Shown here: in pieces, positions 54,521 to 64,000 of the stretch
How the letters are laid out: the number at the start of each line of letters is the position of its first letter
Numbering within the stretch: the first letter of the stretch is position 1
Source of the DNA: Apoderus coryli
Taxonomy: Eukaryota; Arthropoda; Insecta; Coleoptera; Attelabidae
Length of the DNA stretch: 64,000 nucleotides
Reading direction: 5' to 3'
Assembly (NCBI GenBank): GCA_911728435.2
Contig: OU452202.1
Location: 5,559,135 to 5,623,134, forward strand
Position numbers and translations under genes: made by a program
Notes under the pieces: model-generated
The model's input: only the letters and a program-made list of their open reading frames with translations
The model's database searches: none
Told to the model about the DNA's origin: nothing

Positions 54521-55373
54521 CTTTAATTTTAATGGTAGAGATTATCAATTATTCAAAAAGTGGAGTGGAAAGTTATAAATTAAAACAATCCAAGAAAACC
54601 AACTCCACTATAATTTGTTCAAAACAGTTGAGATGAATTTTTTGGATTTTATAATTTTAATTTATTTATCTAGAATTATTCATTTCATATGTAACAATAA
54701 TAAAATTAAAAAAAAAAGTACAAAGCGGTGGGATTGTGCCAATTCAGCATTCTGACACCAATGTTATATTATGTCCTCTAAGGTTGTCATTAAATTATTA
54801 ATTTCATACTTCTCATATGATTTACTTTCGAACCACTGAGGATAAGATTATAAAACCTTGAAATCATCAACGAGACATCGATGGTTGTTTTGACAATTGT
54901 TAAACACAATTTAGTGGAGTTGGCTTGTTTTATTCAACTAAAAAAGGTGTTAAATTTCGGTAACCTTCATAATATCAACTATGAAAGTCTAAAATGAAGG
55001 AATAATTTTGTTTACGGATTGCACTGCTATTTATTCAAATTAATTGGTATTTTGTTTAATAAATGAGACATTCTTTATATTACAATGATATTTAAAAATA
55101 ATTAAATACGTGCTTTTATTAGAATGTAAATTACAACATTAATAAGTATATATTTTTTTGTAAATGATACATGGATTTTCCAATGTCAAATGATTTTAAT
55201 ATTTTTCTTCCTGAATAACTTGTATCGACAACCATTAGTCAACAAAATTAATTTAACAAGTTGTTATACGTAATAGGTAGATACCGTCACAAGGTACGAT
55301 AATAATTATTATTTAAAAAAAACCGTATAAATACGAGGTTTGTATGAAACAAATTTCTTGAGCAGCAGTAAAA
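54521..55373 (-). other. Intron, nothing recognised
   Basis: AT-rich. GTGGAGTT-type blocks (54541, 54600, 54912) recur that also flank the hammerhead-like elements. Confidence 0.4.
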
Positions 55374-55930
55374 TTGTTAAACTTTTACCCCTTTCAAATA
55401 ATACTCAAAAAAATACAAGGGCGGAGTGAAAAGTTTATGTTTAAAATTAATTCTGATTTGCAAACTGTTGGAGATGTCGAGGTGGCTAACCTTGATATTA
55501 ACAGCAAAAAATCTTGTGTTTTAATGTTTGGGAGACAAAGAGACTATGATAACTCTATAGAGTTCAGATTAAAGTACAAAATTATTTAAAGTAACAGTCC
55601 TGTCTTGAGTCAGTTTGACTTTTGTGACGTAGTATATGGTCCTTGTGTGGATAACGTTGTGTAGGATAGAAAGAGTTCAAAAGTAATGCCTCCGATTCAT
55701 ATACGGTATTAAAAGGTATGAACGAGTTTCGTATAAACTTCGCGACAGCAACTGGCTAAATATGGCTAACAGAAGACTATTGCATTCTATGTTAGCTTGT
55801 TTCATAGTGGTGTTGTCTATAGCCGGACTCCGTATCTACTAAATAAAGTTAAGGTCAGGACTGATGGTCATACTTTGAATCTTAGGTTTAAGGGACTCAT
55901 TAAGCCCCAGTCACATTGAACAACATTATA
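55374..55930 (+). pseudogene. LINE-B family RT C-terminal fragment, decayed
   Basis: The plus strand reads DINSKKSCVLMFGRQRD (LINE-B: LNPDKCAMLFGRPVD), SQFDFCDVVYGPC (LINE-B: SHFNHCDVVYGPC) and HTLNLRFKGLIKP, with several stops between. Confidence 0.7.
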
Positions 55931-57699
55931 TATGAGCGTTTTTTACCTTTAGCATTTATTCAGTTTATAATAAAATAACACGACCTCCGAGATCGAGACC
56001 ATGATGGTCTCGGTCTCTCTCGCGTAGATTTAAATCAAAATTAATTAGTTAAAATATGCATGATCACACTACTTTGCATAGCACAACGCATATCTTCATG
56101 TTTGTTGGAGAATTTAACGTTTTTCACCACCATAAATTCGTATAAATAATAAATACACTGTATTTTTAATTGTACGGTTTAATATCAATAGATTATTATT
56201 ACAAATTTTCATGTACAGGTTTTACATAGTACCTAGTATTAATATAACAGTCATGTGGGATTTAGTCAGAGTTCAATTTTCATTGTTTTTCAATATTATC
56301 ACCGATGCACTTAAATTTTACATAAGTTTTTAACACACTTATTATAGATTAGTAAAAAAGCAAACCCAGTAATATTGATGACGATGTCGTCCAGATTTTG
56401 GACAATTATAAAGTCATACAAAAACAAATACGTTAAAATTTATAAAAATACTTTGTTCGGGAGTTTCCCGAACAATGTTGGCGCTGAAAACTTTTCAAAT
56501 AATCCTCATAAAACGTTTCTAGTTAATGATATACTTCTACTACTTCTAACACTTAAGTATACCGAATTTGCAATTAAAACTGGAATACCTACTCGGTTAT
56601 ACCTACAGAAAGCATCTAGTTTTTAATTAATATTATGTAAGTTCGGAACAAATTACATTGGCTTAGAAGCTTTAGAAATACACAAACATGGAATATAGGC
56701 AGGTAATTTAATTATTTCTTCTTACGTAGCTTTTGATATGATTAAGGTTCTAGTTGAGTTTTTTTTTTAATCAAAACGATGCGTCCAATTAAGAATTATA
56801 AATATTAATACGTCTTACATTTTACATAAAAGTCAGGTAAGGAATTAGAACAATTGAAAATAATACAATTATAATAATAATTATTATTAAAACTCTGTTT
56901 CGTTACGCAGGTCATATATTTTTGATTATATTACAACTTGTCGGGAAAGTTTTGGGGTGTTTAGAGATATTTGCAAACATATTACATTACATTATTAGGT
57001 ATTATTAAATGAATGAAATTTAACAGGCGCGCAATTATCATTGGATACAATGCAAATTTGATGCAGATTTTTTTGTAAGCATTGTACTCGGCATTGTAGA
57101 AGTACCTAGATATATACAAAAATTTCTAAAAACAGCCTGAGGAACCTCATCACAAAATATTAATGTACTTCCTTATATATACACCTGTATATAATTTCAG
57201 TAATATTATGACTAATAAAAAATAAAATGATTGTAGGTAATATACTATTCAAATTTAATGGGCAATAATACCATATTATTTTGATATTTTTGTTCATAAT
57301 TTACATATTTTCGCATGTATAATATAATGTAATGAGTATACGTACAATATGTTTAAGCATTATCGTTATCGAAGTTGTTATTTGACCTTTAGATCAACGT
57401 CAATAACGTCTAGAGCAGATTTTTTCAAACATGACAACAACGCAAAAATACCTATAAGTATTATTAATAACTATATATACACGTATTTGAACGGTTTATG
57501 GATGAATACCTATTATTTATTTATACTTACCTATATACAATAAAAATATTAAAAACGTCCAGAAAAACTTTACTAAATAAATAAAAATTTCATTGATTTT
57601 TAGAGATACTCGATAAATATGTTTAATTTTGCTGAAGTTCCAAACATTATTCATATTTATATTTTACGAAGTAACTTAAGAGAAGTAATATTAATTAAT
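55931..57699 (-). other. Intron; minus fragment of the tRNA-headed repeat at 56885-56985
   Basis: 56885-56960 carries CTCTGTTTCGTTACGCAGGT and ACTTGTCGGGAAAGTTTTGG, the reverse of blocks at 42427 and 57710. The remainder is AT-rich without recognisable content; open frames at 56375 and 57349 show no resemblance. Confidence 0.45.
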
Positions 57700-58140
57700 A
57701 TAAGAAAAACTTTCCCGACAAGATATAATCTAAAATACCTATATGCCCTGGGTAACGAAACAATCTGGAAATGGTCCCATAGTGCGTCCATACATAATAA
57801 TAGTAATAAACTAAGATAACAAACTACTTTATTTCAAAATTATAAATAAAAAAAAAATTCACGAAGAGCTGGAATTTGAACTCAGAACTTTCCGCATGCA
57901 AAGCGCACACTCTACCACTGAGCTACACTAATGCGAATTATCTCGATCTTACCAACTACCTAACTGGGGAAATTTTAAACGCAATCTTCTCGAGAACTAC
58001 TGAAAGTAAATTAAAAGTAAACTGTTGCTGTAAAGAGCATAAAACTCGACCCCTACGGCCATTTAAGAATTTGGCGGTTGTGTGCCCCCTTATCAGATGG
58101 TTAAAGCGATTTTAACCAAAAACAAACAAAATGTTGGTTG
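57700..58140 (-). repeat. tRNA-headed repeat, copy 3 (Ala-TGC-like head)
   Basis: ACTTTCCCGACAAGATATAA and ATATGCCCTGGGTAACGAAA, then on the minus strand at 57863-57933 a tRNA-like head: A box TAGCTCAGTGGTAGAGTG, anticodon loop TTTGCAT and B box AGTTCAAATTCC. The acceptor stem does not pair, so it is a SINE-type head and not a functional tRNA. Confidence 0.7.
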
Positions 58141-58264
58141 AAATGCTTTCTGGTCGCCTAAAAATTACTTTTTAGTCAGTAGTTTACTTTGTCTAGGTCT
58201 ATACGTTTTACCTTTATTAAAAATTATGTTTTAGATTTTAAATGCCTTTTCAAGGGATTTCAAT

Positions 58265-58600
58265 TATATACAGGGGTCGTATAGTGACACTAATTGCAAT
58301 GGGACATTCTGAAAGACAGGTTGCTGCAATTGTTGGGGGTCAACCAAAGAGATGTATCGAGAACCTATCTATTTAGAACTCGGGAATCTGGAAAATCCAT
58401 CCAGCCCGTAGAACCCTGAAACCCGACCATTACATCATCAGACAGCAATTTCAAGAGGCACATTAAATTCAACTGACTTGCCAAACCATTAGAAGACGAC
58501 TTCATGAGGACAATCTAACGAGCCATAGAGTTTTGAAGCTTACCAATGATAACAAGGTTGAATTCGTGCCATGAACACCGAAACCGGGGTTTGGATCAGA
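58265..58600 (+). pseudogene. Tc1-like transposase N-terminal fragment
   Basis: The plus strand reads RGRIVTLIAMGHSERQVAAI and, shifted, NQRDVSRTYLFRTRESGKSI, then TIRRRLHEDNLTSHRVLK: the paired HTH region of Tc1-type transposases. No catalytic domain. Confidence 0.72.
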
Positions 58601-60216
58601 TTAGTTTTGGCAAAATAATCTTTGCTAAACTTGTTTACTGGTTTATTTAGATAAATATTAATTAGAATTATAGGCTAACGTTTTAGAAAATTTGAGGTGA
58701 TGGAATATATAAATGTTGATGAGTGTAATACTCGAGGCAGTTGCTAGACATAAAATAAACAATTAGTAGCTTGAAAACATCGCGAAACTTTTGCAGGTGT
58801 ATGCAATTTATATCATTATTTTTGTAAATATAAGTTACGTTTATTATTTAATTGTACCTTACTCATACACAATTTACTATTGTGCCTACAAAGCAAATAT
58901 TAAATAAATATATTTATCTTTACTTATTGTTATTACATTGTTATACATTAAATTCCAAACATTATAGTACAACGTATTTGTAGGCAAAAGCACGTAGTAG
59001 TCGGTAAGTATTAAATAACATCGACATTTTTTTCATAAAAAATGACTACAGCATAAAATTATAAAATACCAACATCCGAAGCAAAACAACAAAAGTAACT
59101 TTCCAACTGACTAAATTTGAACAATGCATGAAATGTAAAAAAAGCAGATCCATTCTATAATATTATTTTACTAGGCATTCTCTGAACAAAGGAACAAACA
59201 AACCAGAATCATAAACAATATAAAATAGGTGTATGTTTTATTTCCTAGATTTATTTTTTTTATATTGTGTTGCACTTAAACAAAAAAGTATGGGTCTCTC
59301 TTCTCACTATCACTACTTATATTAACCAACCAGTAATGCCAATTTTCGAGGGCAGAGTCAGTGTTGTTGATGGCAAAAAATTTTTAGTAGTAGAAAATGG
59401 TGTGTAATTGTAATAAACGTAATAGATTTTTGTTTAAAAAGTAATAGAAATGTAACAAATAGAAATACATTATAGGTTTGTTTTCACAAGCGTCAGAATC
59501 AGTCAGGATTCTGCGCAAACCGCACGTCAACAACGTTATGCTCAGAATCTTATATTAATAATATCCAGAGATAGTCTGATAATATCGTAAACCGTCATGG
59601 ATATTTCCCTAGAAAAGAAAGAAAGATACCTATATGAGAAGAGACAAGCCAAACATTTGGATCACAGTTCTAACCGTATTACCTAAACTGTGTTTAGATG
59701 TAGGATCTAGGGCGCATGACATAAATACAAACGATGATGTTTTATTTTATTGGTATCGAAATTTTTATTAAAATGTCGATAATGACTAAGATTTGTTATG
59801 CAGCTCTGTCACAAACCTAAAAAATAAAACGACAGTTTTTTTGGTGTTTTGCGCTTCTCTATTAGCTATGCTCGTCAAAGATTAAACCACTACAGAGCAT
59901 ATTTTTTTAGGCTGTGGCTCTAATGTTAACCGTAAATTATATAACTAATAATTTTTACTTATTAATAAGTAAGTATGTGTTACTTACTTATCCATAATTA
60001 AAACACAATATATTAATAAATAAACGCAATAAATATAATATCACTAAAACACGTAATTCCAATTTACTCGCCATGGGTAATTCCCCGAATATAGGTGTAA
60101 TGTGAAATGATGTAATGTAAAGATTATGAAATTAACTAGATGCGACCATTGCAATATGTTCCTGCCGACCATATTATATAGGAAGCCATATTGAACCTAA
60201 CTGAGATGATATTTAG
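58601..60216 (-). other. Intron, nothing recognised
   Basis: AT-rich, no repeat family recognised. Confidence 0.4.
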
Positions 60217-61127
60217 TAGGAAAAAATCAATGATTTTTATATAAAAATCAAAAAAATCATGATTTATTTGATTTTTTTAAAATTTATGTTATTAAAATGT
60301 GATGCTTTGTTCAAAATGATGATTTTTTATTGATCAGCACTTAATTTATTATTTCTGGCTTTATGATTACTATAATTTGTCTAAACAAAACTAGGAATAG
60401 AAAAGGCAAATTAGTATTTTTATATAATTTGAAGAAATAGTCCATACTCTCAGTGGAGTGCTAAGTTAATACAAAGCCAACAAATATCGTCACCTCCACA
60501 AATCTTTTATTTGAAAAAATCAATTAAAAACATACATGTTTCGAGGATTTAGATCCTCATCATCAGTATCAATCCAGTGTACCTATATATTTTAGAGGTA
60601 TTCAATATAAAAACATCACAATTAAAAGGCAAACATTAAAACAGATACACACAAAACGCCACATATTTAAAATGAGATTCAAAATGAAAAAAAAAATATG
60701 TGGCGTTTTGTGTGTATCTGTTTTAATGTTTGACTTTTAATTATGATGTTTTTATATTGAATACCTCTAAAATATATACACTGGATTGACACTGATGATG
60801 ATGATCTAAATCCTCGAAACACGTATGTTTTTAATTGATTTTTACAAATAAAAGATTTGTGGAGGTGACGATATTTGTTTGCTTTGTATTTATTTTTATA
60901 TAAGTTCTTGAACGAAAATAATTTGTTTTGCATTGTTTTTTTTTAACTGTTTTGAGCGTTTTGTCTATTTCTTAGGTTTAATAGGTAAATATTATAAAAT
61001 ACAAATAATATTATAATAATAAGACAGCTTATGTGAATTAAAAGCGGAAGATTTAGCAAATTTATGGTTTGATTTTAAATATGATATTTATTTAAAAAAA
61101 CAGTTGATTTAAATCAGCTCAACCGTG
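60217..61127. mobile_element. Possible hAT-like shell containing a giant hairpin
   Basis: Left region has ATCAAAAAAATCATGATTTA (60249) and right end TTGATTTAAATCAGCTCAAC (61103), resembling the CAGGGTTGATAAAAATCA ends elsewhere. Between them is the inverted repeat 60468-60891. Confidence 0.35.
60468..60891. repeat. Near-perfect 200-bp inverted repeat with hammerhead-like motif in each arm
   Basis: Arms 60468-60669 and 60693-60891 are complementary almost throughout, separated by about 24 bp. The left arm holds, on the minus strand (60566-60538), CUGAUGA, U, stem GAGGAU/AUCCUC, GAAAC; the right arm holds the mirror (60792 on), with one mismatch in its stem. Confidence 0.88.
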
Positions 61128-64000
61128 TCCTAAATATAGAATAGTCGAACATAAGGTTATAGATAAAACAACATTATCTATGTATGATAAGGAGAATTGA
61201 TCGTACTGCGTTATCTGGACATGGTAATAATAGGTACGATGCATTCTTTTTGATTTTAAAAATAATAAAATTTTAGGACAGCAGGCCAATTAGAAGAAAC
61301 GCGGATTTAAAGGAATGATTGATATAGAAAAACACAAAAGTAGTGTTAATTTGATTTAAAATGTTATTTAAAAAATTCGTTTAAAATCCAAATTATGACA
61401 ATTTCTTCTATCATAAATTTAATAAATATGAAGAGGCATCTACCTTACACAGTTTTACAAGAAGTTGATTTTTATTTTTCTTTATTATATTTTTATATCT
61501 ACCGGTAACCCCTTATTTTTAAATTTCAATACTGTAAATTTCTTTGCCGTTTATTTTATATTGAAAATTGAACTACCTACCTATTCAGGGGTGTTTTCCG
61601 AATACAAAAATCAATGTTTTTTGAAATGGTAGTGGGCAATTTGTATGTTTTTAAAGATCAATTTTTTGATTGTAAAGAAGAATCTTAATAATACTAGGTA
61701 TTCGTAAAATACATCTAATTGGCCTCGAATTTTGAGAAACTTGTATTGCTCATTTTGTTCAAGATGAAAGATAGCAAACATTAGTTCGGGTTTGGTTTTT
61801 CTTCTATTTTCCTTAGATTTTTTTCATTAGTTTCACTAGAAATTAAATTTTATTTGTACCTAATACTTATTTATATGAATTGAAGGCTAGGGTAGACAAC
61901 CTTATGTTAAGTACATTATTATTTGTGCATAGGTAGGTCTGTTAAACTATAACGTCTATATACTATACTTCTCAATATCAGAAAAATTACCAACTATGCA
62001 CCTACTTTGTTTACTTTGGCTAAATAGCTTAATCAAGGGTCATACTGTGTTAACATTTATTTACTCTAAGTACCTACCTACCTAGCAACTAAAATACTTG
62101 ATGTAGTTATTTTGTACTGGGTAGGTACTTAAAATTTTTAGTTTCAAGTAGATTTACTTATTATTTCAACTACCTACTTTCTTAAAGGAGTCTAAAGTCT
62201 AACAAACAAAAAAGAAACTTCGCTATCTCAAGTCATCCGTCCGCATTTGCCTTTAACAATATGGCTAGGTAGGTATTACCTCTCCACAAATAAAAAATTA
62301 ACTGCGGGAGAACGAGGACGGTGATGTTTCAGCTTCAGTTTCAGAGAAAAACAACTCTATCTTCTGCGCTGGTGTAAGCACATGCACGTCGAGGCATTTT
62401 TTGATGTAATTCACCTCGCTTTTATACGTAACAGCGCACCTAGGTAGGTATTTCAATGCATTCAGTAAATGGTTATGTAGGTATCTAACTCTAGTCCATT
62501 ATAAAGTAAAATGAATAATACGTATTAAAACTTGCACCATAATAAATAAAATAAATACCGCTGGATTCCTGTTATTTTGCTTCATGCTAGTTCTGCGCAT
62601 AAATTTACTTTTGAAATTATACCAGTTTCTTGACTTCTTTTTTATTTTATTTATTCTTTTACACGCCCCGTAACTGAACAGATCCACAAGTTTTTATTGG
62701 TCCACTGTTTTTATCTTTATAACCGCTTGAGGCCAAATCAATTCGAGATGGGTACGGGAACCGAGTGTATACAAAAAACATACACAACACAATACCATCA
62801 TCCTCTCATTCTAGCACATTTGGTCTGAATAAAAACAAAACTTGTTTTTTATAAGTAGTACTCGTATTATAGATATTGAATGTTTTCACGAAGTTAATAG
62901 AGATCTACCAAATAAATTTTCATGTATACCTACGTATAACAAACTTAAATCCATTACCTACATCCTAGCCACACTATATTAAGTATCAGAGTAATACCTA
63001 TACAAAATTCAATTGAAAAATGTGATTACCAATAGGTAGGCCTACTAATTAAGCACAATTCTTTATATCTTTTGAATAAGAATGGAAAATGCTTCTATAT
63101 TATAGTCCCTAATATCTCACTACCTTAAAAAAATGTATTCAAATGCAGATTTTTAAATAATAATGAAAAGTTTTTCGTTTCTCTTAAATAAAAATATTGA
63201 GAATAGGTACCTACACAATTGTTGTACAGGTTAAAAAATCTACTCAGAATCTTAAAATATATATTTTCCAAAAAAAAAAAAATGAACATACCTACCTAAT
63301 TGCTGCAGCAAATTTACGTTATTACAATTTATAAATAATTAGATAATAATAAATTTTATTGATTCTGTCTTAAGTAACTGTTACACATACCTAGGTAGGT
63401 AATAGTGACATGTAGGTCCTACCTAGTACAATGTAATAATTTCTATTTTATTAAATAAAATACAATTAAAAAAATACTGTTTATAAAACCCCTGCAAATA
63501 TTATTACGTAGATAAAAACCTGTCTTGACAACAAATAAAATGATCTAGGCATATTGGAAAGACCAAAATAGTACTATACCCGATACTATACCTAGCTAAC
63601 TAAACTAAATAAAATAATAAATAGGTGCCTATTATAGGTATATCTATTTAAGTAAATGTTGAACGACCTGCCTCCATCAAATTTCAAAAATCCCTTAACT
63701 TAATCTACTCCACTGTAAGAGAAATCTACAAAATTTCAATAGCGAGTCAAGCTTCCTTAGTCCATTAATACAGGAAGGTCACGGTACAAAGAATATACAT
63801 AATATAGACATATTTTTGAATAATTAATATTATTTTGAGTAGAGTTAACCTTTGAACATTCCTTCAAATTTGTTATCTACATCGATTTTGAAGTAAAATC
63901 TAATTGTTTCAATTATAAAAAAAAATCAATAAATACCTACATCTTGTCCTAATTAACTGAATCCGAACTTTACCTCAATAAGTAGAGAAATAGATTGTAA
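61128..64000 (-). other. Intron, nothing recognised; TAGGTA-rich
   Basis: AT-rich with many copies of TAGGTA/TACCTA, singly or in short tandem. A GC-richer patch occurs at 62300-62420. No exon, gene or repeat family supported. Confidence 0.45.

Larger units (their letters stand above)
1..64000 (-). other. spen: spen (split ends) gene body, partial; both ends outside window
   Basis: The whole window appears to be one transcription unit on the minus strand. Nine exons, in transcript order 46722-47048, 29483-29701, 27703-27876, 22388-22736, 17955-18619, 12959-13175, 12037-12434, 11675-11928 and 2769-3062, are each bounded by AG and GT, and all eight joins keep the frame. Introns in order are about 17.0, 1.6, 5.0, 3.8, 4.8, 0.5, 0.1 and 8.6 kb, plus at least 16.9 kb upstream and 2.8 kb downstream. 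From family knowledge, Spen proteins are nuclear, bind RNA through N-terminal RRMs and recruit co-repressors through a C-terminal SPOC domain, acting in Notch and Wnt-type pathways. SPOC is not in this window. An extra small in-frame exon inside a long intron cannot be excluded. Confidence 0.9.

Noticed and set aside
57863..57933. Functional tRNA-Ala gene on the minus strand
   Set aside because: A and B boxes and an Ala-type anticodon loop are present, but the acceptor strands do not pair, and the block is part of a dispersed repeat also seen at 39858 and 42549.
1..64000. CRISPR array, bacterial operon or prophage
   Set aside because: The repeats are dispersed or inverted, not regularly spaced; introns and animal transposons exclude a prokaryotic origin.
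1..64000. LTR retrotransposon or endogenous virus
   Set aside because: No long terminal repeats, primer-binding sites, gag/pol-type protease or integrase motifs were recognised; all reverse transcriptase fragments are of the non-LTR type.

Overview
The window is animal, almost certainly insect, nuclear DNA. It is AT-rich, its genes are spread thinly over very long introns, and the introns are packed with animal transposable elements: non-LTR retrotransposons with (ATT)n tails, Tc1/mariner, hAT and Harbinger-like elements, and tRNA-headed repeats. I cannot fix the insect order from sequence alone.

Only one host gene is evident. It lies on the minus strand and runs across the whole window: the orthologue of split ends (spen; SHARP/MINT in vertebrates), a large nuclear RNA-binding co-regulator. 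Nine consecutive internal coding exons were traced from 47048 down to 2769, about 965 codons. All eight exon junctions keep the reading frame. They encode most of RRM1, an Arg/Ser-rich linker, RRM2, RRM3 plus RRM4, and the low-complexity region ending in a DERIRSLDEKYEKW block. The first coding exon (N-terminus of RRM1) is not found and should lie to the right. The C-terminal half with the SPOC domain should lie to the left.

Layout from left to right: 1-2768 downstream intron with LINE 3' ends and a TIR element; 2769-3062 exon; 3063-11674 intron with a mariner, a hammerhead-bearing fragment and a three-layer nest (LINE-B split by LINE-A and by a Tc1/mariner-superfamily element); 11675-13175 three exons; 13176-17954 intron with LINE-C; 17955-18619 exon with RRM3/4; 18620-22387 intron with two large foldbacks and a hAT remnant; 22388-22736 exon with RRM2; 22737-27702 intron with inverted hammerhead-like elements and a Harbinger-like element; 27703-27876 exon; 27877-29482 intron with LINE fragments; 29483-29701 exon; 29702-46721 a 17 kb intron that is a dense transposon graveyard; 46722-47048 exon with RRM1; 47049-64000 a long upstream intron, mostly unannotatable.

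The most interesting signals are RNA-structural. A complete canonical type I hammerhead ribozyme sits at 35156-35216, with a decayed copy at 4532-4592. A wider family of at least ten related motifs (CUGANGA, one extra base, a covarying stem, GAAAC) recurs through the introns, usually inside inverted repeats, as in Penelope-like or retrozyme-type elements. Separately, at least six LINE 3' ends share a stem-loop, TAAA, (ATT)n arrangement in which the stem sequence changes but the pairing is kept.
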